Source: Ignavibacteriales bacterium
GTDB lineage: Bacteria > Bacteroidota > Ignavibacteria > Ignavibacteriales > Ignavibacteriaceae
Direction of reading: 5' to 3'
Assembly (NCBI GenBank): GCA_016707585.1
Contig: JADJHL010000003.1
Coordinates: 62,001-126,000, forward strand
DNA length: 64,000 nucleotides
Positions 25,805-34,734 of the stretch are shown piece by piece. The notes below the pieces were generated by a model. It worked only from the letters and a program-made list of their open reading frames with translations, was not told the DNA's origin and made no database searches. Position 1 is the first letter of the stretch. Each line of letters opens with the position of its first letter. The position numbers were made by a program, and so were the translations under genes.

Positions 25805-25990
25805 TAGCAAATGAAAACCTTGGACCCAGATATATGGTGCAATATTTGAAAGATGAAGATTTTTCTTGGCTTGTGCAAGTAGGATTTTATTTATGTTTAA
25901 TAATTAATCTAAATAAGAAAAAAAATGGTTTAAATTGATAAAAAATTAGAATCTTAAAAAAAATAATTCACTTCCAACTTAAACCCCATC

Positions 25991-26023
25991 TTGATTGCCA
26001 ATCAAAATAAAGCGATATTCGCT
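25991..26023. promoter_or_regulatory. Two adjacent small palindromes upstream of the aromatic operon
   Basis: TTGATT-GCC-AATCAA (25991-26005) and AGCGA-TAT-TCGCT (26011-26023), perfect inverted repeats 34-66 nt upstream of the ATG at 26057. They could be operator sites or small hairpins. Function is not established. Confidence 0.35.
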
Positions 26024-26056
26024 ACAGAAATTATTTGTATAACAAAAGTAAAAACA

Positions 26057-28075
26057 ATGAAAGAAATCAGGGAAAAAATTAATTCGATAGACGATAAAAT
26101 GCTTAAACTGCTTGCAGAAAGAAGGGAATTAAGCGTTGAGATTATCAAGTTTAAGAACGAAGAAAAATCATCCATAAGAGATAAGGAAAGAGAAAAACAA
26201 GTTCTTACAAGATTGCTGGAAGTTGGAAGAGAATATGGATTGGATACACATTATGTATCAAAAATCTTCCAGGAAATTATTAATGATTCTATAAAAATCC
26301 AGAATAAGTTTGTAATTGATTCAACAAATCTAAAAGATGATTCTGAAACTCTTAAAGTTGCAATACAGGGCATTGAAGGCTCATATAGTTTTCTTGCAAC
26401 AAACCAGTTCTTTAGTGATTCAGGAAAAGATATTAACTTTAAAAAGTTTGATACCTTTGATGAAGTTGTTGAATCAGTTGAGGATTCAACCTGCGATTAT
26501 GCAATATTGCCGATAGAAAACACAACCAGCGGAAGTATAAATGATGTTTACGATGCACTGACAAACAGTAGTCTGCAAATTGTTGGTGAGGAAATTTTTC
26601 CGGTTAAACATTGTTTGATTACAACTGAAGATGTTCCGTTAAACAGCATCAAAAAAATATTTACACATTACCAGGCTGCAAGGCAATGCAGTAAGTTTTT
26701 AAAATCAATTCCAAATGCAGAAGTTGAACTGTTGCCTGATACAGCAAAATCTGTTGAGTTTATAAAAGAAAAAGGTGATAAAACTTTTGCCGCAATTGCA
26801 AGCAAAGAAGCCGCAGAGATTTTTGATGTTGTTGTGCTAAGAGAAGATATTGCAAATCAGCAGGGTAACTTTACAAGATTTTTAATTTGTTCACGTGATT
26901 CAATAAAAGTTGATGAAAGAATTCCAACTAAAACTTCTTTGATACTTGCAACTGCACACAAAGCTGGTTCATTGGTTGAGGCTTTATCTGTCTTCAAAAA
27001 GTACGAAGTGAATATGACCAAGCTGGAATCACGCCCGATAATAGGCAATCCGTGGGAAGAAATGTTTTACCTGGATTTTCAGGGAAACATTCAAAATCAA
27101 AATGTAAAAAATTTGCTGGATGAAGTTGGTAAGCATACAAGATATTTAAAAGTTCTTGGCTGTTATCCCGCTAAAGATATTGAAAAGACAAAGGTTGAAA
27201 GAATTGCTGCAAGACCTGAAGAAGTAAAGCAGGAAGTTGTTGTTCCAGAAATTAAAACAGAGAAAAAATCTAAATCAAAAGTTTCTTACAAACTTGCCAG
27301 TAGAGATTATAAAAGTGAAGACACAATTATTACTGTTAGAGATGTGAAAATCGGTGGTGGTAATTTTATAATTATGGCCGGGCCTTGTTCGGTTGAATCT
27401 TATGATCAGATAATTGATTGTGCACGCGAAGTGAAAGATAACTTTGCCCATATTTTGCGCGGCGGATGTTTTAAACCGCGAACATCGCCTTATGCATTTC
27501 AGGGTTTGGGATTTGAAGCACTTGATTATTTAAAATCGGCTGGCGATGATTATGATCTTCCAATAATTACAGAAGTTCTTTCTGTTGATCAGGTAGAAAA
27601 AGTTTCTGAGAAATCTGATATTCTTCAAATCGGTGCAAGAAATATGCAGAACTTTTCATTGCTATCAGAAGTTGGAAAATCATTTCGTCCTGTTATGTTA
27701 AAACGAGGATTGATGGCTTCGATCGATGAACTACTTAATGCGGCGGAGTATATTCTTGCTCGCGGTAACAGGCAGGTAATTTTATGTGAACGCGGAATAA
27801 GAACTTTTGAAACTGCTACAAGAAATACTTTGGACTTAAGTGCAATTCCAATTTTAAAAGAGTTAACGCACTTACCCATAATCGTTGATCCTTCACACGC
27901 AGTTGGTCAACGTGATAAAGTTATTCCATTAGCTAAAGCCGCTAAAGCGGTTGGCGCAGATGGAATTATGGTTGAGATTCATCCAGATCCAAGTAAAGCT
28001 TTAAGCGATGGTGAACAGTCAATGAGATTTGATCAGTTCAGACAAATGACTCAAGAACTTGAGAAAATGAATTGA
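26057..28075 (+). CDS. Chorismate mutase / prephenate dehydratase / DAHP synthase fusion
   Basis: One 672-residue protein joins the first step of the shikimate pathway with two steps of phenylalanine synthesis. In order: an AroQ-type chorismate mutase (about 1-90, IREKINSIDDKMLKLLAERR), prephenate dehydratase (about 99-275, with the TRF motif in NFTRFLIC), a phenylalanine-binding ACT domain (about 290-370, LESRPIIGNPWEEMFYLDF), a charged linker, and a KDO8PS-like DAHP synthase (about 434-670; MAGPCSVES, RGGCFKPRTSPYAF, VDPSHAVGQRDK). The ATG at 26057 fits the mutase N-terminus; an in-frame TTG at 25991 is less likely. The stop overlaps the next gene. The ACT domain probably gives Phe feedback on the whole protein (inference). 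Confidence 0.92.
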   Translation: MKEIREKINSIDDKMLKLLAERRELSVEIIKFKNEEKSSIRDKEREKQVLTRLLEVGREYGLDTHYVSKIFQEIINDSIKIQNKFVIDSTNLKDDSETLKVAIQGIEGSYSFLATNQFFSDSGKDINFKKFDTFDEVVESVEDSTCDYAILPIENTTSGSINDVYDALTNSSLQIVGEEIFPVKHCLITTEDVPLNSIKKIFTHYQAARQCSKFLKSIPNAEVELLPDTAKSVEFIKEKGDKTFAAIASKEAAEIFDVVVLREDIANQQGNFTRFLICSRDSIKVDERIPTKTSLILATAHKAGSLVEALSVFKKYEVNMTKLESRPIIGNPWEEMFYLDFQGNIQNQNVKNLLDEVGKHTRYLKVLGCYPAKDIEKTKVERIAARPEEVKQEVVVPEIKTEKKSKSKVSYKLASRDYKSEDTIITVRDVKIGGGNFIIMAGPCSVESYDQIIDCAREVKDNFAHILRGGCFKPRTSPYAFQGLGFEALDYLKSAGDDYDLPIITEVLSVDQVEKVSEKSDILQIGARNMQNFSLLSEVGKSFRPVMLKRGLMASIDELLNAAEYILARGNRQVILCERGIRTFETATRNTLDLSAIPILKELTHLPIIVDPSHAVGQRDKVIPLAKAAKAVGADGIMVEIHPDPSKALSDGEQSMRFDQFRQMTQELEKMN

Positions 28076-29151
28076 GCTTAAATCGAATCGCAATTCTTGG
28101 TCTTGGATTAATCGGCGGATCATTTGCCAAAGCGTTAAAGCATGCAAATCCAAATATTATTATTTCAGCTTATGATAAAGATGAAGTTTTAAATCAAGCG
28201 TTATCAGAAAAAGTAATTGATGAGAAGCTTTCATTCAGTGACGAAATCCTGAAATCCGATATAATATTTCTGGCTTTACCAATTGAAAGTAGTTTAGAAA
28301 TATTAAAAAATATTTCTCCACAGTTAAATGAAAATCAAATCATCTCTGATCTTTGCAGTGTAAAAGGAATTTTTGTTGATACGTGGAAAACACTTTCCAG
28401 CAAAGGTACATACATTGGCGCACATCCAATGACAGGCAAAGAAAAAAGCGGATATGAAAACTCTGATGCTTTGTTGTTCGAGAATTCTGTTTTTATTGTT
28501 TGCACCGAAAATGGCAAAAGTAAATTATTTGATGAATATATAAACTTAGTTAAAACTTCAGGCGCAAGAATATCTTTACTTGATCCACATTTACACGATA
28601 AAATAACTTCGCAGGTTTCTCATTTACCACAGCTTCTTTCTGTTCTCTTAGTTAATCACTCAGCACAAAAAGTTGATGAAAATTCTTTTCTAGATTATGC
28701 TGCAGGCGGATTTAGAGATATGACCAGAATTGCTTCGAGTGATTTTGGAATATGGGAATCGATAATAAAATACAATAAATCAGAGATTCTGGATTCAATT
28801 GAAAAGTTTGAAAAGCAATTATCATCATTAAAAGATATTGTAAAAAAAGATGATTACTCAGATTTAAATAAATTGTTTGATGATGCACGACAACTGAGAA
28901 ATGAAATTCCAATCAACACAAAAGGATTTATTGATCCATTATTTGATATTACAATTTTTGTAAAAGATCAGCCTGGAATGATCAGTAAAATCTCCACAAT
29001 TCTTTTTGAAAATAATATTAACATCAAAGACATCGAACTTCTTAAGATCAGAGAAGGCACAGGCGGTAACTTTAAATTTTACTTCGATTCAGAATCTGAT
29101 GCAGAAAAAGCAAAAGTTCTTATAGAAAAAGTTGGGTTTAGTACGAAGTAA
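28072..29151 (+). CDS. tyrA: Prephenate dehydrogenase with ACT domain
   Basis: Makes 4-hydroxyphenylpyruvate for tyrosine. The NAD-binding Rossmann fold starts at residue 5 (RIAILGLGLIGGSFAKAL); the catalytic segment is AHPMTGKEKSGYENSDALLF. A C-terminal ACT domain (about 280-359, ITIFVKDQPGMISKISTIL) suggests feedback control. The TTG start overlaps the preceding TGA (TTGA), so translation is coupled with the upstream fusion enzyme. 359 residues. Confidence 0.92.
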   Translation: MSLNRIAILGLGLIGGSFAKALKHANPNIIISAYDKDEVLNQALSEKVIDEKLSFSDEILKSDIIFLALPIESSLEILKNISPQLNENQIISDLCSVKGIFVDTWKTLSSKGTYIGAHPMTGKEKSGYENSDALLFENSVFIVCTENGKSKLFDEYINLVKTSGARISLLDPHLHDKITSQVSHLPQLLSVLLVNHSAQKVDENSFLDYAAGGFRDMTRIASSDFGIWESIIKYNKSEILDSIEKFEKQLSSLKDIVKKDDYSDLNKLFDDARQLRNEIPINTKGFIDPLFDITIFVKDQPGMISKISTILFENNINIKDIELLKIREGTGGNFKFYFDSESDAEKAKVLIEKVGFSTK

Positions 29152-29181
29152 ACTTTTTCTTCTATAAAATTTCTAATATTT

Positions 29182-29286
29182 ATTGCCATGCCTTTGGCAT
29201 AAGTCGTGGTTAAAAAATAAAGTCTGCCTTTAGCTAAAGCCTTTATACATCTTGTTTCTTACCCACGACCTGAAGGTCGCGGCAAT
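29182..29286. repeat. REP/MITE-like palindromic element
   Basis: A 105-bp element with imperfect inverted ends (ATTGCCATGCCTTTGGCAT... and ...GACCTGAAGGTCGCGGCAAT). Inner palindromes include ATGCCTTTGGCAT, CTTTAGCTAAAG and CGACCTGAAGGTCG. It lies just after tyrA and may end its transcript. It is a different family from the element at 23765. Confidence 0.7.
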
Positions 29287-29342
29287 CCATAACTAAAAAT
29301 TTCCATCACATCTTCGCAAGGTTGAGGTTTTAATCTCGTCTT

Positions 29343-29403
29343 AAGTATCAGAAAACAAAAAATATTTTAAGATTGTTTAATCAAATATTAATTACTGATA
29401 CTT
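29343..29403 (+). promoter_or_regulatory. Nested inverted repeats ending at the OMP start codon
   Basis: AAGTATCAG (29343-29351) pairs with CTGATACTT (29395-29403), whose last base abuts the ATG. Inside it AATATTT (29361-29367) pairs with AAATATT (29383-29389), and inside that TTAA with TTAA. The leader could fold into one extended hairpin that would limit ribosome access, or act as a protein-binding site. Confidence 0.45.
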
Positions 29404-32172
29404 ATGAAATTATTAACAGTTGTAATATTCTTATTTACAACACAACTTTTTGCTCAGAGTTTATACATTAGTGGGAAAGTAAGTGATGCAAGCACAGGTA
29501 ACAGCTTATCATATGCAAATGTTATCCTTTATCATCTTCCTGATTCAACAATTCAAGGTACATCAACAAATTCAAAAGGTTATTTTAAGCTGCAAAGCAT
29601 TAAAAAAGGAAATTATATTTTAACAATAAAATATCTTGGTTATCAAACCTTTACGCAAGAACTGCATGTAACAAATAAATCAATAGATGTTGGAGAAATA
29701 AAATTAAATCCAGAGAATGTTCAGATTGAAGAAGTTTACGTTCTTGATAAAATTCCAGTAGCTGTTATGAGTGGAGATACTTTAGTTTATAACGCAGATG
29801 CTTTCAAAGTGAATAAGGATGCTGTTGCAGAAGATTTGTTACAAAAAGTTCCAGGGATTCAGGTTGAGGATGGAAAGGTTAAAGCGCAAGGTGAGGAAGT
29901 AAAGAAAGTTTATGTTGATGGTAAGACTTTTTTTGGTGATGATCCGAATATGGCACTTAAAAACGTTCCTGCAGATATCATTGAAAAGGTGCAAATATTT
30001 GATAAGCAAAGTGAGCAATCTGAATTCTCGGGCTTTGATGATGGTTCAACTGAAAAAGCAATTAATATTATTACCCGGTTAAATATTTCCAGCGGAACAT
30101 TTGGAAGACTAAAAGCTGGGTATGGAAATGAAGATCGATACAATGCTGGCGGTGATGTTCATATGTTTAGTGATGAACAGAGATTAAGTTTAATTGGTCA
30201 GCTTAACAACACCAATGAGCAAGGATTTTCAAGTATGGATATGCTCGGTGTTATGGGTGGACCTGATAATAAAATGGGAATGGGCAGCGGTGAAATGCGA
30301 TTTGGTGGAGAAAATATGTTTCAACCAAATATGATTGGTTCACAAGGCGGCAACACTGATGTAAAAGGTTTAGGTTTTAATTATAACTATGAATGGAACA
30401 AAGATGATGAAATTGGTGGAAGTTATTTTTATAATAAAACTGATAATGATTTGCTTTCAAGTTTGAGCAGAGACTATTTGATAACATTTAATAATGGCCA
30501 AACTTACATTGAGGATAACACAACAAATTCTCAGAACACAAATCACAGGTTTAATTTAAGATTTGATTATGCGATTGATTCATTAAATCAGATTAGATTC
30601 ATTCCAAGTTTTTCATTGCAGAAGAATAAAAGTTATTCAGATCTTAATGCATCAACTTACCAGTTAAATAATCCTGTTAATTCAACAAAAAGCATTTCTT
30701 CAAATGATTTAAGCTCAATGAATTTCAGTTCAATGTTGATGTACAGACATTCATTCAATAAATCAGGCAGGACAATTTCATTTGGATTGAACACTAATAT
30801 CAATAAAAGTGATGGAGATAAAGAACAATTTTCAGAAAGTGTTTTTTATAATTCCTTAGCTCAAACTGATACGATTGATCAATTAACTGATTTACTAAGT
30901 AAAGGCTCAACTTTCTCGGGAAATCTAACTTACACTGAGCCTCTCAATTCATATAATTACTTAATGTTCAATGCTTCGCATTCAATCAGTAAAGAAAATA
31001 ATGATAAGAAAAATTATGGTTACGATTTATTAACAGATAATTATAATTTGTTTGATACGACATTAAGCAATGAGTATGATAAGAATTATACAAACAGTTC
31101 TGTTGGATTAGGTTATAGATTTCAGAAAAATAAAATATCATTAAACGCAAATTTAAACTACAATCATTCAATCTTAACGAGTGAACAGATTTATCCTTAC
31201 AGCTATCAACTTAAAAAATCTTTTAACTCATTTTTGCCATCGGTCATTTTAAGATATAATATTTCGCGAGACAAAAATCTAAACTTCTTTTATCGAGAAT
31301 CTAATAATGCTCCAAGTGTGACTCAGCTTCAAAATATTTTGGATAATTCAAATCCATTACAACTATCAATTGGGAATCCTGATCTTAAGCAAGAGTATAA
31401 TCACAATGCTGTGATTAGATTTTCAAAAATCAATTTCAGTAATATGCATACATTCTTCTTGATGCTGAGTAGCTCTTACAAATCAAACTACATTGGTACA
31501 AATACAATAATTACCAAGAATGATACTATGCTTTCAAATGGTATTTTACTGAATGCCGGTAGCCAATTGTCAATTCCTGAAAATGTAGAGGGTTATGTTT
31601 TCGCACAAACTTATATGACTTACGGAATGCCTGCGGATTTCATCAGTTCAAATGTAAACTTAAATCTTCAAGCATCTTATACAAGAACTCCAGGAATTGT
31701 AAACAACATCAGTAATTATTCTAACTCTTACAATTATGGATTAGGTGCTGTTATAAGCAGTAACATTAGCAGTGATCTCGATTTCTTTGCTTCAAGCACA
31801 ACATCTTATAATGTAGTTAAGAACAGCAAGGCAATTGAAAATAATAACGAATATTTATCACAATTATCCCGTCTAAGACTATACTGGCTGTTATTTGATA
31901 ATTTTGTTTTTCAAGGAGATTTAACTCATAAGTATGATGGCGGTTTATCAGATTCTTATGATCCAAATACGATTTCTTTGAATCTAAGTTTTGGAGTAAA
32001 GTTTTTCTCGGATAATCGTGCTGAATTAAGATTAAGTATTTACGATCTGTTGAATCAGAATTCAAATATATCAAGACAAACAACAGATTATTATTTGCAA
32101 GAGTATAGCACAAATGTAATCGGAAGATATTTTATGCTTTCGTTTTTATATAACATAAGAAGTTTTTCATAA
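29404..32172 (+). CDS. Outer-membrane beta-barrel protein with carboxypeptidase-regulatory-like domain
   Basis: TonB-receptor-like protein of 922 residues. A signal peptide (to about residue 18) is followed by a carboxypeptidase-D-like domain (about 21-105, ISGKVSDASTGNSLSYANV), a plug-like domain (about 130-225, EDLLQKVPGIQVEDGKV) and a long barrel of the OMP_b-brl_3 type ending in an aromatic strand (YFMLSFLYNIRSFS). A Met/Gly-rich loop lies at about 278-318. The substrate is unknown. It is followed 17 nt later by a Met/Gly/Pro-rich lipoprotein and then by an ECF sigma operon. Function as a receptor is family inference. Confidence 0.87.
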   Translation: MKLLTVVIFLFTTQLFAQSLYISGKVSDASTGNSLSYANVILYHLPDSTIQGTSTNSKGYFKLQSIKKGNYILTIKYLGYQTFTQELHVTNKSIDVGEIKLNPENVQIEEVYVLDKIPVAVMSGDTLVYNADAFKVNKDAVAEDLLQKVPGIQVEDGKVKAQGEEVKKVYVDGKTFFGDDPNMALKNVPADIIEKVQIFDKQSEQSEFSGFDDGSTEKAINIITRLNISSGTFGRLKAGYGNEDRYNAGGDVHMFSDEQRLSLIGQLNNTNEQGFSSMDMLGVMGGPDNKMGMGSGEMRFGGENMFQPNMIGSQGGNTDVKGLGFNYNYEWNKDDEIGGSYFYNKTDNDLLSSLSRDYLITFNNGQTYIEDNTTNSQNTNHRFNLRFDYAIDSLNQIRFIPSFSLQKNKSYSDLNASTYQLNNPVNSTKSISSNDLSSMNFSSMLMYRHSFNKSGRTISFGLNTNINKSDGDKEQFSESVFYNSLAQTDTIDQLTDLLSKGSTFSGNLTYTEPLNSYNYLMFNASHSISKENNDKKNYGYDLLTDNYNLFDTTLSNEYDKNYTNSSVGLGYRFQKNKISLNANLNYNHSILTSEQIYPYSYQLKKSFNSFLPSVILRYNISRDKNLNFFYRESNNAPSVTQLQNILDNSNPLQLSIGNPDLKQEYNHNAVIRFSKINFSNMHTFFLMLSSSYKSNYIGTNTIITKNDTMLSNGILLNAGSQLSIPENVEGYVFAQTYMTYGMPADFISSNVNLNLQASYTRTPGIVNNISNYSNSYNYGLGAVISSNISSDLDFFASSTTSYNVVKNSKAIENNNEYLSQLSRLRLYWLLFDNFVFQGDLTHKYDGGLSDSYDPNTISLNLSFGVKFFSDNRAELRLSIYDLLNQNSNISRQTTDYYLQEYSTNVIGRYFMLSFLYNIRSFS

Positions 32173-32189
32173 TAAATAATGGAGAGAGT

Positions 32190-33056
32190 ATGTTCAAGTT
32201 TAAGATCAAGTTCAAGAATATTTTTAGTTTCATAAGATTTATTTCTCTATTTGTAGGATTTGTTTTCATTGCTTGCTCAAGTTCTCAGCAAGTTTTATCA
32301 ACAAAAAATAATGGCGAGATAAAAATTGATGGTGAGCAATCTGATTGGAAACATCTTACCAATATGAAAGGAGAAAATATTTCTTTCGGATTTAGCAATG
32401 ATGAGAATAATCTTTACATAAGTTTGATAACAAATGATCGAAGCAAGATAATGAATATTCTTGGCGGTGGATTAGAAGTATGGATTGATCCAGGAAATTC
32501 TGAAGACAAAATTGGAATAAGATACCCTGAAAAACCTGATCCAGCAGAAATGATGGAAGAAATGCGTAAACAAGGCCCACCGGATTTTAAGAAAGAACAG
32601 AAAGGAAGCAATGAAAATAAAGAACTTGATCCTATGATGAAGAATTTTTTAGAAAAGCAGAAAGAACTTTATGTACTTGATGAAAACGGAAATGTAATAA
32701 AATCTTATCAAATTGATAGTAAAGATTACAAGTTAAATCTAAAGGTAGATAGAGCAAGTTTATGTTACGAATTGAAAATTCCATTTGGTAAAAAACCTTT
32801 TCTCAATCTAAAAAATGGTGCAAATGTAAACGTTGATTTTCAATCAGGTGAAATTGAAATGGGACTAGGAAATATGAATCGTCCTGAAGGAATGGGTGGA
32901 GAAGGTAACAGGCCAAGTGGTCCTCCAATGGGTGGCGGAAATCCTCCTCCGGGCGGTGGACAGGGAGGATTTGGAGGTCCGGGTGGTAATCAGCAAGGTA
33001 ATTTTCAAAATACGGGAGTTATTGACTATTCATTTGAAGTAACAATTAAAAAATAA
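32190..33056 (+). CDS. Lipoprotein with DOMON/CBM9-like domain and Gly-Pro-rich tail
   Basis: 288 residues. A long signal segment ends in a lipobox (FIACSSSQQ, Cys at about residue 29). A beta-rich domain follows (about 40-215) with the pattern IDGEQSDWKHLTNMKG and ENNLYISLITNDRSK, typical of DOMON/CBM9-like folds. The last 70 residues are Gly/Pro/Met/Gln-rich (GPPMGGGNPPPGGG), and Met-rich patches also occur in the middle (PAEMMEEMRKQ, DPMMKNF). GGAGAG precedes the ATG. Probably co-transcribed with the upstream barrel gene; a strong terminator follows. Confidence 0.78.
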   Translation: MFKFKIKFKNIFSFIRFISLFVGFVFIACSSSQQVLSTKNNGEIKIDGEQSDWKHLTNMKGENISFGFSNDENNLYISLITNDRSKIMNILGGGLEVWIDPGNSEDKIGIRYPEKPDPAEMMEEMRKQGPPDFKKEQKGSNENKELDPMMKNFLEKQKELYVLDENGNVIKSYQIDSKDYKLNLKVDRASLCYELKIPFGKKPFLNLKNGANVNVDFQSGEIEMGLGNMNRPEGMGGEGNRPSGPPMGGGNPPPGGGQGGFGGPGGNQQGNFQNTGVIDYSFEVTIKK

Positions 33057-33089
33057 GTTTCCGGTTCACTATGTTCTCTCCTTGAAAAT

Positions 33090-33119
33090 CCCGCACTTGA
33101 TAAGTTGTGCGGGGTTTTT
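33090..33119 (+). terminator. Rho-independent terminator
   Basis: Stem CCCGCAC / GTGCGGG (7 bp) with a 10-nt loop and a following GTTTTTA. It ends the barrel-lipoprotein transcript and separates it from the sigma-factor operon. Confidence 0.85.
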
Positions 33120-33188
33120 ATTTATAATGAAGCGCAAGTTTTCAAAAATCAAATCGTCAAAGATTAAAAGAATGAATATCTTTGGAGT

Positions 33189-33767
33189 ATGCAGGAAAAC
33201 GAATTAGTTAATAGATTAAAAAATGGTGATGAAGAAGCTTTTAGAATAATATTTAATGATAATCAAAAAAAAGTAATTAATGCTTGTTATCGTTTAGTTA
33301 ATGACATCGATACAGCAGAAGATCTTACACAGGAAGTTTTCATTAAAGTTTATTCTTCAATAAGCCAGTTCAGAGGTGAATCTCAGCTATCAACCTGGAT
33401 TTATAGAATCGCTATTACCAAATCACTTGATCATCTGCGTGCACAGAAGAGAAAGAAACGTATGGCATTTTTAAAATATCTTTCAGGTGATGAAGAACAT
33501 CACATTGATATTGAAGCACCAAAAGATCAACAGCCAGACGCACTTATTGATAATTCTGAAAGAATGAAAGCGCTTAATGATGCGATGAATAAATTACCTG
33601 AAAATCAAAGAGTTGCTTTTTCATTGAGTAAGTATGATGAATTGAGTTCTAAAGAGATTGCAGAAGTTTTAAGTACAAGTATTTCAGCAGTTGAATCTTT
33701 AATTCATCGTGCTAAAAAGAATTTAGAAAAAAAACTTTATAATTTTTACAAAAAGCAAATGAACTGA
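33189..33767 (+). CDS. ECF-type RNA polymerase sigma factor
   Basis: 192 residues. Region 2 is DTAEDLTQEVFIKVYSSISQ followed by TWIYRIAITKSLDHLRA, the core-binding and -10 recognition helices. Region 4 (about 125-185) has LPENQRVAFSLSKYDELSSK and the helix-turn-helix TSISAVESLIHRAKKNL. No extra domains. It is followed by a small one-helix membrane protein (probable anti-sigma) and a Spy-like protein, so the three likely form one signalling unit. Confidence 0.93.
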   Translation: MQENELVNRLKNGDEEAFRIIFNDNQKKVINACYRLVNDIDTAEDLTQEVFIKVYSSISQFRGESQLSTWIYRIAITKSLDHLRAQKRKKRMAFLKYLSGDEEHHIDIEAPKDQQPDALIDNSERMKALNDAMNKLPENQRVAFSLSKYDELSSKEIAEVLSTSISAVESLIHRAKKNLEKKLYNFYKKQMN

Positions 33768-33818
33768 AAATAAATTATTTAAGAAATAATCGTCTTAATA
33801 TTAGAGGCAAATAATTTT

Positions 33819-34163
33819 ATGGATAAAGAAAAAAGAATTTTAGATGAAGTGAAGAAAACGATTTCTTTACTTGATGATGTGATAAACATTGAGCCAAATC
33901 CTTATTTATTTACAAGGGTTAAAGCTCAGATAGATTCAAAAAGTTATAAGTTGAATCGTGCAAACGAAAATCCTGTTTTTAGATTAGCGAAACAATTAGT
34001 TTTTGCTTTATTAATTCTTTTTAACATTTATACAATAATTAATTTCATTACTTCTGATGGGCAGACTTCAGCAACAAGAGATCAATATATAAAAAATGTA
34101 AAATCAGAATACTTTTTAGATTACAATGTCGATTATTTGGCAAACTTAGAGAGTGAGGAATAA
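33819..34163 (+). CDS. Probable membrane anti-sigma factor
   Basis: 114 residues, no database-type motif that I recognise. A cytoplasmic, charged N-terminus (about 1-50, helical) is followed by one membrane segment (about 54-76, LAKQLVFALLILFNIYTI) and a short acidic outer tail. Small one-helix proteins directly after an ECF sigma gene are usually anti-sigma factors (CnrY-like). It lies 51 nt after the sigma gene and 2 nt before the Spy-like gene. Assigned from context. Confidence 0.6.
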   Translation: MDKEKRILDEVKKTISLLDDVINIEPNPYLFTRVKAQIDSKSYKLNRANENPVFRLAKQLVFALLILFNIYTIINFITSDGQTSATRDQYIKNVKSEYFLDYNVDYLANLESEE

Positions 34164-34165
34164 GA

Positions 34166-34690
34166 ATGGATTGGCTGACAAAACAAAAAACTTATGTGTG
34201 GTTAGTAATATTATTAGTTATAATAAATCTTACTACCTTAATCTTTCTCTGGATCGGACGTCCGAATCCACCTGAAATGAATGACAGAAAAAGACCTGAT
34301 ACAAGCAAGTTTCTAAAAGATGAACTTGGATTAAATGAAGAACAGGATAGAAAATTAAAGGAGTTAAGACAGGCTTTATTTGATACAACTGGAAAAATAA
34401 ATGAAATGATTTGGGTAAAGAAAAGTTTAATTCAGGAAGAATCATTTAAAGAAATTTCTGATAATGAAAAAGTAAATACTCTTGCTAAAGAAATTGGTGA
34501 ATTAGAATCAAAAGGAGAAATGCTTAGATATGATCACTTCGTTCAGGTTGGTAAAGTATTGACTGATAAACAGTTAGAAAAGTTTAAAAAAGTATTGGGA
34601 CAAAACAGGATGCATAAACCTATACCATTCGAAGGACAGAGACAAGGTCCACCACCACCACAAGGTGAATTTCCTCCTCCAGTGCGTTAA
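34166..34690 (+). CDS. Spy/CpxP/CnrX-like periplasmic protein, membrane-anchored
   Basis: 174 residues with a signal anchor (about 10-30, VWLVILLVIINLTTLIFLW). The periplasmic helical domain carries two LTxxQ-like motifs (LNEEQDRKLKEL and LTDKQLEKFKKVL), as in Spy, CpxP, ZraP and the metal sensor CnrX. The C-terminus is Gly/Pro-rich (GPPPPQGEFPPPVR). It lies in one operon with the ECF sigma factor and the putative anti-sigma, an arrangement reminiscent of the CnrYXH metal-sensing system. Metal sensing is inference. Confidence 0.75.
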   Translation: MDWLTKQKTYVWLVILLVIINLTTLIFLWIGRPNPPEMNDRKRPDTSKFLKDELGLNEEQDRKLKELRQALFDTTGKINEMIWVKKSLIQEESFKEISDNEKVNTLAKEIGELESKGEMLRYDHFVQVGKVLTDKQLEKFKKVLGQNRMHKPIPFEGQRQGPPPPQGEFPPPVR

Positions 34691-34734
34691 TAATATTTAA
34701 ATAATTATTATTGTATCAACATCAAGGTTACTCA

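Noticed and set aside
25805..26056. Continuation of the lipoprotein gene or a further small gene
   Set aside because: A third shift could extend the reading by some codons, but the sequence does not resemble the family and ends in AT-rich noise.
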